30,951 nt of DNA from an uncultured Alphaproteobacteria bacterium (GCA_937892955.1 CALBKH010000097.1:1-30951); one strand, 5' to 3'. Counted from the stretch's first letter, positions 16,194 to 25,331 are shown. The notes: a model not told the origin generated them from the letters alone. A program made the numbers and translations.

Positions 16194-17428
16194 AGGCCAA
16201 GGAAGCGACTTCGGAAAGGACCTCCGAACCGGCACGCAAGCCGGCGGTCGTCATTCCGCTCGGAAAGAGCCGATCGATCCCGATCCCGCGCAGCCGAGGC
16301 CTCCTGGCGTGGGCGAAGCGGCATTGGATCATGGCGTCGGCGCTCGCCTGCGTCGCCTTGCCGACTCTCGTCGTCGCGCTCCATCTCCTGTTGTTCGCCA
16401 GCGAACGGTATGCGGTGAAGGTGAAGTTCGCGGTCCGGGGGCAGGAGACTCCCGCGGTCGACATGCTCGGCATCCTCGGCAACTTCGGCGGGAGTTCCGG
16501 CATGTCCGCCGACTCCTACATCCTGATCGACTACGTTCTCGGACGTGGCATGATCGACGATCTCAAGAGTTCGATCGACGTTCGAGCGCTCTACTCGAAG
16601 CCCTCGATCGACTGGTTGTCGCGGATGTCCGGCAACGAGAAGATCGAGGACGTTCTCGACTACTGGCAGAAGATGGTCTCGGCCAATTTCGAGCCCTCGA
16701 CCGGGATCATCCGTCTCGAAGTGACGGCCTACGACCCCAAGGAAGCATTCGATCTGGCGAACGCGATCACCGCGGCGGCCGATCGACTGATCAACCAGTT
16801 GTCGACCGAATCGCGGCGCGACGCTCTGAAGGCGGCGACCACCGAGGTCGAGCGCGCCGAGCAGCGCCAGCGGATGCTGCGCTCCGGTATGCGGAAGTTC
16901 CGCGAACAGGAGCAGATCGCCGATCCGGTTCGACGGGCCGGCTTCCAGCAGGAGATGATCGAAAAGAGCAAGGCGGAACTGACCCGCGTCGACACCGAAC
17001 TCCAGGCGGCGCGCGGCTTCATGAAGGAGGATGCGCCGTCGATCGTGGTGCTGAAGAACCAGCGCGCAGCCCTGCTGAAGCAACTCGCCGTGCTCCAGAG
17101 GGAAGTGAGCGGCGAATCGGCGGCGACCTCGGAGAAGCAGGTCGACGGCACACGCACCGTGGCACGGATGCTGTCGTCCTACGAGGAGCTCGAGGCCGAG
17201 CGGATCTTCGCCGAGAAGGCCTATCTCACCGCTCTGGCATCCCTGGAACGGGCGCGTTACGAGGCGGATCGCAAGGTTCGCTATCTGGCGATATTCGAAA
17301 CCGCCGCGATGCCGGAGGAAGCGAAGTACCCGCGGACCGCCCGAGACATCACCATGGTCGCGCTCGGATCGACCATTCTCTGGGGAATCGGATTGTTCTT
17401 CGTCTTCGGGGCGCGCGAGCACGCCTGA
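16190..17428 (+). CDS. Capsule export inner-membrane protein (KpsE/CtrB-like, PCP-3 type)
   Basis: This 412-aa protein has one membrane helix near the N-terminus (about 48-72) and one at the C-terminus (about 384-405), framing a large periplasmic part rich in long charged helices with coiled-coil character (about 210-345). This is the layout of the polysaccharide co-polymerase family used in ABC-dependent capsule export (KpsE, CtrB, BexC). Family segments include SERYAVKVKFAVRG after the first helix and the C-terminal YPRTARDITM before the second helix. It bridges the permease/ATPase and the outer-membrane channel. It is the last gene of the operon; a strong stem-loop follows 23 bases after its stop. 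Confidence 0.88.
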   Translation: MKAKEATSERTSEPARKPAVVIPLGKSRSIPIPRSRGLLAWAKRHWIMASALACVALPTLVVALHLLLFASERYAVKVKFAVRGQETPAVDMLGILGNFGGSSGMSADSYILIDYVLGRGMIDDLKSSIDVRALYSKPSIDWLSRMSGNEKIEDVLDYWQKMVSANFEPSTGIIRLEVTAYDPKEAFDLANAITAAADRLINQLSTESRRDALKAATTEVERAEQRQRMLRSGMRKFREQEQIADPVRRAGFQQEMIEKSKAELTRVDTELQAARGFMKEDAPSIVVLKNQRAALLKQLAVLQREVSGESAATSEKQVDGTRTVARMLSSYEELEAERIFAEKAYLTALASLERARYEADRKVRYLAIFETAAMPEEAKYPRTARDITMVALGSTILWGIGLFFVFGAREHA

Positions 17429-17450
17429 CCTTCGGATCGCGAGACCGTGC

Positions 17451-17469
17451 GTCGGCCGCTGCGGCCGAC
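17451..17469 (+). terminator. Stem-loop at the end of the capsule export operon
   Basis: GTCGGCCG (17451-17458) and CGGCCGAC (17462-17469) form a perfect 8-bp GC-rich stem with a 3-base loop, 23 bases after the KpsE-like stop. There is no clear T-run after it, so it is only terminator-like, but its position fits the operon end. Confidence 0.5.
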
Positions 17470-17484
17470 AAGATTCAGGTGACA

Positions 17485-17727
17485 CACCCCTGTTCGGCGA
17501 CGGCGGGCTCGTAGCTCGCCGAGGGTGAGGCTCGCGCCGCTTCGATCCATACGAGGATCAGATCGGCGTAGGCATCGAGCCGCCGGGCCGGACCGGCGAT
17601 CTCCGCCGAGCGCCTCGGGTCGTGCATCGCCCTGAAGTCGTTCCCGCGCACGCCATCCGATCTCGCTGGCGGCACCGATGCCGAAGCGCTCGGCTGCCCG
17701 ACGGCAAGAGGCCTCCGCGCCGATCAT
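17485..17727 (-). pseudogene. IS630-family transposase remnant, N-terminal part, frameshifted
   Basis: Reading the minus strand from 17727 gives EASCRRAAERFGIGAASEIGW, the helix-turn-helix segment of IS630 transposases, then QGDARPEALGGDRRSG. The frame then slips: RRLDAYADLILVWIEAARA lies in a second frame (about 17594-17530), and SLTLGELRAR returns to the first (17529-17485). The order matches IS630 N-termini (SCRxAAxRFGV, GGDRRS, YADxIL, LTLxELRARL). At least two indels and the missing catalytic half show it is dead. Confidence 0.65.
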
Positions 17728-17848
17728 CTTCGCTCACCGCGCCCGATGCTACGGTTGCGGATGCTCGCGAACCACGAATCTCTTCCGCCTCGTGATGCGG
17801 GAGGGTGGCATGATCGGCCGACGCTTCGATTTTCGAAGGGCTCCGCCC
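17728..17848. other. Short gap downstream of manC with two small hairpins
   Basis: Directly beyond the manC stop (minus strand) lie AGGGC-TCC-GCCCT (17837-17849, overlapping the stop codon) and CTTCGA-TTT-TCGAAG (17824-17838). They share bases and could form alternative stems at the 3' end of the manC transcript. Neither has a long T-run. Nothing else was seen. Confidence 0.3.
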
Positions 17849-19258
17849 TCAACTCCTGTTGTAGGCGTCCTCGTAGCGGACGATATCGTCCTCGCCGAGA
17901 TAGGAGCCGGACTGGACCTCGATGAGGTCGAGCGGGATCTTGCCGGGGTTCTCCAGCCGATGCGTGGCGCCGAGCGGGATGTAGACCGACTGGTTCTCCG
18001 AGGCGATGGTCACCGTGTCGTTCACCGTGATGCGCGCCGTGCCCGACACCACCACCCAGTGCTCGGCGCGATGGAAATGGCTCTGCAGCGACAGTTTGCA
18101 GCCGGGATCGACGGAGATCCGCTTCACCTGATGGCGCGGGCCGTGATCGATACTGTCGTAGGAGCCCCAGGGGCGGAAGACCTTGAGGTTCTCGGTCGCC
18201 TCCTTGCGGCCGGCGGCGGTGAGGCGGGCGACCAGCCCCTTGACCTTCTCCGCCTGATCGCGCGCCACCACCAGCACCGCGTCGCGGGTCGTCACCACCA
18301 CCACGTCGTCGAGGCCGACCACCGTCGTCAGCCGGTCGGGCGAATGGACGTAGCAGTTCGCGGCGTCGAGGAAGGCGGCGTCGCCCTTGGCGGCGTTGCC
18401 GTAGGCGTCCTTGGCGGCGAGATCCCAGATGGCGCCCCAGGCGCCGACGTCGGACCAGGCGAAATCGGAGGGGACGACGGCGGCGAGCGCGGTCTTCTCC
18501 ATCACCGCGTAGTCGACCGACTTCGGCACGGCGATCGAGAAGGCCTCTTCCTCGAGCCGCAGGAAGTCGAGATCGCGGGCGGCATGGGTGACGGCTTCGG
18601 CCACCGGACGGCCGATCTCCGGCGCCAGCCGGTCGAGTTCGTCGAGGAAGACCCGGGCGCGGAACAGGAAGTTGCCGGAGTTCCAGAGATAGCCCTCGGC
18701 GACGTAACGCTCGGCGGTGGCCTCGTCCGGCTTCTCGACGAAGGCGGCGATGGTCGACACCCCCTCCTCGGCCAGCGGTTCGCCGGGGCGGATGTAGCCG
18801 TAGCCGGTGGCGGCGCGGGTCGGGTGGATGCCGAAGGTGACGATGCGGCCGGCGCGGGCGGCGGCGGCGGCGCGGCGGACGTGGACGAGGAAACCCTCGA
18901 GGTCGGGCATGGCGTGGTCGGCGGCGAGCACCAGCACCAGCGCTTCCGGATCACGGGCGAGCGCCAGACGGGCGGCGGCGGCGATGGCGGCGCAGCTGTC
19001 GCGGCGCATCGGCTCCAGCACGATGTCGCCCTTCACGCCGACGGCGCGCATCTGCTCGGCGACGAGGAAGCGATAGTCGGAACCGGTGACGACGATCGGT
19101 GCGTCGAAGCCGGGTCCGACGACCCGCTTCAGCGTGTCCTGGAACAGCGAGATCTCGCCGGTCAGGGCCAGGAACTGCTTGGGAAAGCTCTCCCGCGACG
19201 CCGGCCACAGGCGCGAGCCGGAACCACCACACAGCACGACGGGAACGATCTGCGACAT
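17849..19258 (-). CDS. manC: Mannose-1-phosphate guanylyltransferase / mannose-6-phosphate isomerase
   Basis: With the start at 19258 the protein is 469 aa, the normal length for the bifunctional ManC/AlgA/XanB family. It converts fructose-6-P to mannose-6-P and mannose-1-P plus GTP to GDP-mannose. The N-terminal nucleotidyltransferase shows VVLCGGSGSRLWPASRE and FPKQFL (GTP and metal binding), and WNSGNFLFRA further on. The C-terminal cupin isomerase domain begins RPWGSYDSID and has HFHRAEHWVVVSGTA, the metal-binding His segment. GGAG lies 7 bases before this ATG; the frame stays open to an ATG at 19456, but those 66 residues lack similarity to the family, so I exclude them. It probably supplies GDP-mannose for the polysaccharide encoded on the left. 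Confidence 0.93.
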   Translation of the reverse strand: MSQIVPVVLCGGSGSRLWPASRESFPKQFLALTGEISLFQDTLKRVVGPGFDAPIVVTGSDYRFLVAEQMRAVGVKGDIVLEPMRRDSCAAIAAAARLALARDPEALVLVLAADHAMPDLEGFLVHVRRAAAAARAGRIVTFGIHPTRAATGYGYIRPGEPLAEEGVSTIAAFVEKPDEATAERYVAEGYLWNSGNFLFRARVFLDELDRLAPEIGRPVAEAVTHAARDLDFLRLEEEAFSIAVPKSVDYAVMEKTALAAVVPSDFAWSDVGAWGAIWDLAAKDAYGNAAKGDAAFLDAANCYVHSPDRLTTVVGLDDVVVVTTRDAVLVVARDQAEKVKGLVARLTAAGRKEATENLKVFRPWGSYDSIDHGPRHQVKRISVDPGCKLSLQSHFHRAEHWVVVSGTARITVNDTVTIASENQSVYIPLGATHRLENPGKIPLDLIEVQSGSYLGEDDIVRYEDAYNRS

Positions 19259-19289
19259 CGATTTGCTCCGAGATCCGCCTTTGATCCAA

Positions 19290-19456
19290 TCAGGCGGCCT
19301 TCGCGGCCGGTACCGGGTGCGCGGCCAGGATCGCCTCGATCTCGGCGCGAAATCCTCCCTCAGATAGTTGCGCTCCAGCCCGTAGGCAATGACCTTGCCC
19401 CGAGCCGTCCTCGTCTCGCTCAGCGACCTGGCTTGCTCACGAACCGAGACGGCCAT
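19290..19456 (-). pseudogene. Possible decayed gene end upstream of manC
   Basis: From ATG 19456 on the minus strand the reading is protein-like up to AYGLERNYLREDF (about 19351). A one-base shift there gives AEIEAILAAHPVPAAKAA and a stop at 19290-19292. The joined reading looks like the C-terminus of a real protein with a single-base deletion, and it ends about 30 bp before manC. I do not recognise the family. It could also be chance openness in GC-rich DNA. Confidence 0.3.
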
Positions 19457-19846
19457 ATTCGACGCTCGGTTCGAGCGGGCGTTGGCCTCTTGGGACGAAT
19501 GCGAAGCTCCTCCCGCTTACCGAGGTTCGCCTCGCCGTCCGTCGTTGCGACCCCCGCGCCCTTCCAAGCCGAAACGATCGCCCCGGTGCGAGGTTCGACG
19601 GGCGACGCAGGCTCCGCCCTCACGGGTCGCCTTCGCGAGGGATCGTTCATGGTCATCGGAAACTCGCGGGTCCGATACCGACGCGAACACACGGTGTTCG
19701 GCTGGTCGATGCCTCGAACCGACTCGGCGTCTGTCGTTTCATCACGACCCGATCGCCGAGTGGTGACGATACACGGCGCCGCACCCCTGGTATGCGCGGT
19801 CGTTCGCGGCGACCTTCTTCGGTGAGACGGGTCTGCGGTCGACAGC
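19457..19846. other. Gap between manC relic and manB without recognisable gene
   Basis: This stretch of about 390 bp has several overlapping open frames on both strands, none with a family signature, good ribosome site and sensible composition together. Its lower-quality translation and position next to a possible gene relic suggest decayed DNA. No terminal repeats or transposase motifs were seen. Confidence 0.3.
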
Positions 19847-21346
19847 TCAGATCGTCTGATTGTAGGCGCCGACTTCCGGGTTCTGGCGCAGGACGGCGTC
19901 GATGTCGGCGAACATCTCCTCGAGGCGGGTGCGCGACACCGGGCTCTCGATCACCACCACCAGCTCGGGCTTGTTGGAGGAGGCGCGCACCAGACCCCAG
20001 GTGCCGTCCTCGACGGTGACGCGGATGCCGTTGACGGTGTTCACCTCGACGATCCGCTGGCCGCGGATCGTCTCGCCCTCGTCCTTCATGGCGAGGAGGC
20101 GGGCGATCACCTTGTCCACCACGCCGTATTTCTTCTCGTCGTCGCAGTGCGGCGACATGGTCGGGCTCGACCAGGTCTTGGGCAAGGTCTTCTCCAGGTC
20201 CGACATGCGTTTGCCCGGGTTGCGGTCGAGCATGTCGAGGATGGCGATGGCGGAGACGAAACCGTCGTCGTAGCCGCGGCCGATCGGGGCATTGAAGAAG
20301 TAGTGGCCGGATTTTTCGAAGCCGGCGAGCGCGCCGAGTTCGTTGACCCGGCGCTTGATGTAGCTGTGGCCGGTCTTCCAGTAGTCGGTGGTCACTCCGA
20401 GGTCCTTCAGGACGGGATCGGAGTGGTAGAGGCCGGTCGACTTGACGTCGACGACGAAGGTCGGCTTGTCGTGCACCCGGGCGAGGTCGCGGGCGAGCAT
20501 GACACCGACCTTGTCGGCGAAGATCTCCTCGCCGGCGTCGTCGATGACGCCGCAGCGGTCGCCGTCGCCGTCGAAACCGAGGCCGACGTCGGCGCCGTGC
20601 TCCAGCACCGCGTCGCGGATGGCATGGAGCATCTCCATGTCCTCCGGGTTGGGGTTGTAGCGCGGGAAGGAGTGGTCGAGCGTCGTGTCGAGCGGGATCA
20701 CCTCGGCACCGAGGGCCGCGAGGATCTCCTCGGCGAAGGCGCCGGCGGTGCCGTTGCCGCAGGCGGCGACCACCTTGATCGGCCGGGAGAGCTTCGGCCG
20801 CGCCGTCAGATCGGCGATGTAGCGGGCGGGGAAGTCCGCGACGTGAGCGTAGGCGCCGCCGCCGCAGAGGTCGAACTTTCCGGCGAGCACGATCTCCTTC
20901 AGCCGGCTCATCTCGTCGGGACCGAAGGTGAGCGGCCGGGCGCAGCCCATCTTGACGCCGGTCCAGCCGTTCTCGTTGTGCGAGGCGGTGACCATGGCGA
21001 CGGCGGGGACGTCGAGGTCGAACTGGGCGAAATAGGCCATCGGGGTGATGGCGAGACCGATGTCGTGGACGGTGCAGCCCGACGCCATCAGGCCGGTCAC
21101 CAGCGCCAGTTTGATCGAGGCGGAATAGGAACGGTAGTCGTGGCCGACGACGATCTCGCGCTTCACGCCGAGTTCGCCGAGCAGCGTGCCGAGCCCCATG
21201 CCGAGCGCCTGGACGCCCATCATGTTGATCTCCTTGCCGAAGATCCAGCGGGCGTCGTACTCGCGGAAGCCCGTGCGCTTGACCATCGGCCGCGCCTCGT
21301 AGGCGTAGGTGTTGGGCAGGAGCTGCTGTTCGGGGACCGGGAACAT
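19847..21346 (-). CDS. manB: Phosphomannomutase / phosphoglucomutase
   Basis: This 499-aa protein is an alpha-D-phosphohexomutase that interconverts mannose-6-P and mannose-1-P (and probably the glucose pair). Domain 1 holds the phosphoserine loop TASHNENGWTGVK with S122. Domain 2 has the metal loop DGDGDR at 259-264. Domain 3 includes KTGHSYIK, the substrate-binding region and ekSGHYFF-type segment (FEKSGHYFFN). Domain 4 has VRASSNKPELVVVIES, the phosphate-binding loop. The N-terminal YDARWIFGKEIN segment is the sugar-specificity entry seen in alphaproteobacterial members. It provides the substrate of ManC, encoded downstream on the same strand about 590 bp away. The symbol could equally be algC or pgm. 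The start has GAGG 12 bases upstream, somewhat far. Confidence 0.9.
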   Translation of the reverse strand: MFPVPEQQLLPNTYAYEARPMVKRTGFREYDARWIFGKEINMMGVQALGMGLGTLLGELGVKREIVVGHDYRSYSASIKLALVTGLMASGCTVHDIGLAITPMAYFAQFDLDVPAVAMVTASHNENGWTGVKMGCARPLTFGPDEMSRLKEIVLAGKFDLCGGGAYAHVADFPARYIADLTARPKLSRPIKVVAACGNGTAGAFAEEILAALGAEVIPLDTTLDHSFPRYNPNPEDMEMLHAIRDAVLEHGADVGLGFDGDGDRCGVIDDAGEEIFADKVGVMLARDLARVHDKPTFVVDVKSTGLYHSDPVLKDLGVTTDYWKTGHSYIKRRVNELGALAGFEKSGHYFFNAPIGRGYDDGFVSAIAILDMLDRNPGKRMSDLEKTLPKTWSSPTMSPHCDDEKKYGVVDKVIARLLAMKDEGETIRGQRIVEVNTVNGIRVTVEDGTWGLVRASSNKPELVVVIESPVSRTRLEEMFADIDAVLRQNPEVGAYNQTI

Positions 21347-21467
21347 GGCGGACGTGTCCTCGTGAGGTGGGATCGAAGCGGGCGACGCCCGGGCGGGCGG
21401 AAAAGCAAGGCGCCATCCTAGTCGTGCGTTCCCAAAGGAAGCGTTGCGTTGGACGGATACGGCAGGC

Positions 21468-22427
21468 TCACGCGTCGTCGCGCCAGAGGAGATCGCCGGA
21501 GGCGGTGCGGAGTTCGTCGCCCCGCCACAGGAGACCGCGGTGCGACCGCAGCCGGTCGATGCGGATCGTCGGATCTCCCGGTTCGATCCGCGCGGTCGTG
21601 GTGGCGTCTGGGCCGAGGGCCTCGTCGGAGGTCGCGGTGAGGACGGTAACGCCGCCGGCGGTCGGGGCGAGACAGGCGGCGAGGGCGGCGGCGGGATCGG
21701 CGAGGCCGAGGTCCGGCAGGTGGAGCCGGTCGTCTCGGGTCAGGCCGAGCGCGGCGGCGGCGGCGTGGAGGCGGCGGATCACCCGGCGGTGGTCGAGGCG
21801 CGTCGCTCCACCGGTCGCCCCGGCGATCCACAGCGCCGTGTCGGTCGCGGCGATCGGCCGGCGGTCGGCCGGGCGCAGGCGCTCCGGCGACAGTTCGGCG
21901 AGCGCTTCGTCGAGGCGGGGGTAGGCCATCGTATGAGGGCCGTGGACCCAGACGGCGGCGGCCGACGTGAGATGCGGGGCGGCGGTCTCGAACAGCGGCA
22001 GGAGCGTGCCGTCGACGACGACGTGGCGCGGCGCGACGATGGCGATCGCCGCGGCGAGGGTCTCCCCGTCGACCGTCGGATCGAGCAGAGCGGCGACCGC
22101 GCCCGAGGCGGCGACGCCGAGCCAGGCGGCGACGCGTTCCGGCCGGTTCGCCATCAGAAGGGCGACCGGCTCGCCGCGCGCCACGCCGTGGAGGATGCAC
22201 CAGCGGGCCCAGCGGGCGGCGCGGCCGACGAGATCCTCGTAGCTCAGGCGTTCGACGCCGTCGGCGGAGACGAGGGCGAGGCGATCACGATGCTCCGCCG
22301 CCCATTCCTCGATCTCGTCGCGCAGCGTCTGGGTCGGCGCCACGTCGAGTTCGGCGAGGCGGCGGGCGACGGCGCGACGGTCGCGCGTCAGGGCGAGCTT
22401 GTCGGCGGCCGTATCCCAGAGGCCCAT
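21468..22427 (-). CDS. Short, degenerate AMP-binding (acyl-CoA synthetase-like) protein
   Basis: This 319-aa protein resembles the N-terminal part of long-chain acyl-CoA synthetases of the FATP/FadD group: RLSYEDLVGRAARWARW, PVALLMANRPERVAAWLGV and the following beta-alpha pattern fit the first subdomain of an adenylate-forming enzyme. Family members are usually 550-650 aa. The phosphate loop, normally TSGTTGxPK, reads IAGATGGATR here, without the Ser/Thr and Lys expected. The GYGxTE motif, the TGD segment and the C-terminal lysine domain are all absent. It is therefore probably not a working ligase: either a decayed gene that kept its frame or a re-used binding domain. It lies 28 bp after the CobW-like gene on the same strand and is probably co-transcribed with it. 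Confidence 0.65.
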   Translation of the reverse strand: MGLWDTAADKLALTRDRRAVARRLAELDVAPTQTLRDEIEEWAAEHRDRLALVSADGVERLSYEDLVGRAARWARWCILHGVARGEPVALLMANRPERVAAWLGVAASGAVAALLDPTVDGETLAAAIAIVAPRHVVVDGTLLPLFETAAPHLTSAAAVWVHGPHTMAYPRLDEALAELSPERLRPADRRPIAATDTALWIAGATGGATRLDHRRVIRRLHAAAAALGLTRDDRLHLPDLGLADPAAALAACLAPTAGGVTVLTATSDEALGPDATTTARIEPGDPTIRIDRLRSHRGLLWRGDELRTASGDLLWRDDA

Positions 22428-22454
22428 GGGCGTCGTTCCTCGCGCCGCCGACCG

Positions 22455-23720
22455 TCAGGAGAAGGTGCCGGAGAAGCCGGAGACCGACAGCGGATTGTCG
22501 GTGACGGCGACGCGGTCCGGCGTGTCCGGGGCGAGTTGGCCGACGAAGGCATCGAACATGCGTTTGACGAAGCCTTCTTCGAGATCGCGGGTGATGAACA
22601 CCAGCCGCGAGCGATGGTCGGCGTCGGGCCAGTGGTCGAGCTGTGCGACCGGATGGACGACGTGCTGGACGACGTGCAGCACCAGCGGCCGCTCCGGATC
22701 CTCGGCGAGCCGGACCACTCCCTTGACGCGGAGCAGCTTCGGGCCGTGAGCCGAGCGCAACAGATCGAGGAAGAGATCGAGCGAGGCGGCGGCGATCGGC
22801 CGATCGGTGGTCAGGCAGAAGGCGCGGATGTGGGCGTCGTGGCGATTGGGATCGTGGATGTGGTGATCGGGATGATCGCAGTCGGCGCCACAGGCCGAGC
22901 CGTCGGCGTGGTGGTGATCGTCGTGATGGCCGTGCCCGTGGTGGTGATCACCGTGATGGTGGTCGTGCCCGTGGCCGGCAGCCTCTTGGCGGCGGCGCTC
23001 GGCCTCGCGATCGCGATAGGCCTCTTCGGCGAGCCAACGGGTGACGTCGGCGGATTTGGTCTCCGGCCGCCACAGGCCGCTCTCGAGCAGCGCCGCCGGG
23101 GTCGCCTCGCCGGCCGCGGCGTCGAGGAGGGGGGCGGCGGGGTTCAGCACCCTGAGCCGGGTGCGCAGGGCGACGAGGGAGCGTTTCGTCTCGGGCGTGT
23201 CGCAGAGGTCGGACTTGGTGAGGACCAGTCGATCGGCGACGGCGGCCTGTTTCACCGCCTCCTCCTGGGCGTCGAGGGTCGCCATGCCGTTGACCGCGTC
23301 GATCAGGGTGACGACGCCGTCGAGGCGGTAGCGGCGCACCAGATAGGGGTGGCGCATCACGGTGTGGAGGATCGGCGCCGGATCGGCGAGACCGGTGGTT
23401 TCGATCACCACCCGCTTCAGCGCCTTCAGGCGGCCGTTGTCGAGGCGCTTCAACAGATCTTCCAACGTCGAGACGAGGTCGCCGCGGATGGTGCAGCACA
23501 GGCACCCGGAGGAGAGTTCGACGACGCCGTCGTCGGCGCGCTCGACCAGGACGTGGTCGATGCCGACTTCGCCGAATTCGTTGATGATCACCGCCGCATC
23601 GGCCATCGCCGGATCGTGGAGCAGGCGGTTGAGCAGGGTCGTCTTGCCGGCGCCGAGGAAGCCGGTGATGACGGTGAGCGGGATCGGCTCCGGCGGGCGC
23701 GGGGCGGTCGGGTCGGACAT
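22455..23720 (-). CDS. COG0523 (CobW/ZNG-type) metallochaperone GTPase with His-rich insert
   Basis: This 421-aa G3E GTPase has Walker A GFLGAGKTT (20-28), the CxCC metal site GCLCCT (C73, C75, C76), ETTGLADP and the guanine-specificity motif TKSD (168-171). Between the GTPase and the C-terminal CobW_C domain lies a strongly His-rich insert (residues about 250-298) with two extra Cys, able to bind many Zn, Ni or Co ions. Such proteins insert metal into client enzymes. The urease cluster 2 kb away also handles metal (Ni) and also has a His-rich protein, but urease normally uses UreG as its GTPase, so a direct link is only a guess. It could equally serve zinc or cobalt. Confidence 0.88.
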   Translation of the reverse strand: MSDPTAPRPPEPIPLTVITGFLGAGKTTLLNRLLHDPAMADAAVIINEFGEVGIDHVLVERADDGVVELSSGCLCCTIRGDLVSTLEDLLKRLDNGRLKALKRVVIETTGLADPAPILHTVMRHPYLVRRYRLDGVVTLIDAVNGMATLDAQEEAVKQAAVADRLVLTKSDLCDTPETKRSLVALRTRLRVLNPAAPLLDAAAGEATPAALLESGLWRPETKSADVTRWLAEEAYRDREAERRRQEAAGHGHDHHHGDHHHGHGHHDDHHHADGSACGADCDHPDHHIHDPNRHDAHIRAFCLTTDRPIAAASLDLFLDLLRSAHGPKLLRVKGVVRLAEDPERPLVLHVVQHVVHPVAQLDHWPDADHRSRLVFITRDLEEGFVKRMFDAFVGQLAPDTPDRVAVTDNPLSVSGFSGTFS

Positions 23721-23795
23721 CGATGGCGTCTCCTCGGTCGAACCGCTGCGGTCGACGGGCGGCGCCGGAGGGGACCGGCGCCGGGGCGGGCTCGA

Positions 23796-25331
23796 TCAGC
23801 CGCCGGTTTTCTTCTTCGGCTTGGCCGCCGGCATCGGAACGGCGGCGGCCTTCGATTTCGGCTTCGCGACCGATTTCGGTTTCGCCTTGGCGCCGGTCGC
23901 GGCCCGCGTCGGCGCGGGCTTCGCCGCGACCCTGGCGGTCGCGGGGCGTGCGACGGGAAGCGCGGCGGCAGGCATGACGCCGGGGGCGGTGATGACCATC
24001 GGCGAACCGCTCGCCGGCGGCAACACCGCGCCGAGGCCGGCGCCCGAGCCGGGTCCGGTCGGCGGTTGATCGCCGGGAGCGCGCGGACGAATGGCGCCGG
24101 GGGCGGAGGCGGTGGAGAAGGTCGGGGCCGCCATCAACGCCGAAGGGTTGTCGGTCGGGGCGAGCGCCAGCATCTCGCCGGCGTCGCTCGGCGCGGCATC
24201 GGCGCCGCCGATCCAGACGCGCACCGGCGGACCGATGTCGAAGCGTTCGGTGAGATAGGTGGCCGGCTTGACCGGGGCCCAGCCGGGTTCGCCCGGCCGG
24301 ATCACGCCGGACTGGTCGCGGCCGCCGCTCACGGTCGCGCGGGCGGATTCGCCGATCTCTTCCGGGTCGGGGGTGCGTTCGCGCTTCTTGCCGCAGATCT
24401 GCGGCTTCATGTCGACGACCGGCCGGCCGGCCTCGGGGCCGCGCGACATGTGGTCGAGGGTCTCGGCGGCGGAGAACCGGCCGAAGAGGCCGCCGCTCTC
24501 CTCGAAGCCCTTGGTGAAGAGTTCGGCGGCGAGTTCGGCGCGGACCCGGGTGTTGCGGGCGCCGAGCACCACCGCCACCAGTTTGCGACCGCCGCGCGTC
24601 GCCGAGGCGACGACGTTGAAGCCGGAGGAACAGATGAAGCCGGTCTTCATGCCGTCGGCGCCGGGGAAGCGGTCGAGCAGGTGGTTGTGGTTGCGGATGA
24701 CCTCGTCGCCGATCTGGATGCCGGGCAGATGCCAGAGGCCGGAGGCTTCCGGAAACTCGGTGAGGAGGGCGCGGGCGAGGAGGCCGAGGTCGCGGGCGGT
24801 GGTCACCTGACCGGCGTCGGGCAGGCCGTGGGGGTTGCCCCACCGGGTCGAGCGCATACCGAGGAGGCGGGCCTGCCGGTTCATCTCGGCGACGAAGGCC
24901 TCCTTCGAGCCACCGACGGCTTCGGCGAGCGCCCAGGAGACGTCGTTGGCCGACTTCACCATGATGATCTTCAGGGCGTTGTCGACGGTGACCACCTCGC
25001 CGACCTTGAAGCCCATCTTGCTCGGCGGCTGGCGCGCGGCGGTGGCGGTCATCGGCACCGGCGAGGTGGTGCGGATGCGCCCCGAACGGATCGCCTGGAG
25101 CGTCACCCAGGCGGTCATCAGTTTGGTCACCGAGGCCGGATACCAGGCCTGATCGGCGTTGTGGCGGGCGACGATCTCACCGGAACGGGCGTCGAAGACG
25201 AGATAGGCGCCGGCCGTCGGCGCCGCGACCACGCTCGCCGTCAGGGCGAGGAGGCCGGCGAGCGCCGCGGTGAGCGCGATCGAGGCGCGGCGGCGAAGGG
25301 AGAGCGGGCGCGTCGAGAGCGGGCGGTTCAC
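23796..25331 (-). CDS. D-alanyl-D-alanine carboxypeptidase (DacA/DacC-like, S11), long C-terminal tail
   Basis: This 511-aa protein has a Sec signal (basic SLRRRAS start, hydrophobic 17-36, cut near residue 40). A low-molecular-weight penicillin-binding domain follows, with all three active-site motifs: S67-V-T-K70, S127-A-N129 and K229-T-G231. It trims the terminal D-Ala from peptidoglycan stem peptides in the periplasm. From about residue 275 the sequence is a weakly conserved stretch and then an Ala/Pro/Lys-rich tail (about 430-511) ending in KKKTGG, probably disordered and possibly wall- or membrane-associated; it lacks the usual amphipathic anchor. Two Cys residues are outside the catalytic motifs. 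It stands at the head of the minus-strand group, divergent from ureD. Confidence 0.9.
   Translation of the reverse strand: MNRPLSTRPLSLRRRASIALTAALAGLLALTASVVAAPTAGAYLVFDARSGEIVARHNADQAWYPASVTKLMTAWVTLQAIRSGRIRTTSPVPMTATAARQPPSKMGFKVGEVVTVDNALKIIMVKSANDVSWALAEAVGGSKEAFVAEMNRQARLLGMRSTRWGNPHGLPDAGQVTTARDLGLLARALLTEFPEASGLWHLPGIQIGDEVIRNHNHLLDRFPGADGMKTGFICSSGFNVVASATRGGRKLVAVVLGARNTRVRAELAAELFTKGFEESGGLFGRFSAAETLDHMSRGPEAGRPVVDMKPQICGKKRERTPDPEEIGESARATVSGGRDQSGVIRPGEPGWAPVKPATYLTERFDIGPPVRVWIGGADAAPSDAGEMLALAPTDNPSALMAAPTFSTASAPGAIRPRAPGDQPPTGPGSGAGLGAVLPPASGSPMVITAPGVMPAAALPVARPATARVAAKPAPTRAATGAKAKPKSVAKPKSKAAAVPMPAAKPKKKTGG

Noticed and set aside
19259..19456. N-terminal extension of ManC by 66 residues
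   Set aside because: The extension resembles no guanylyltransferase start. The ATG at 19258 has GGAG at 7 bases and gives the normal family length.
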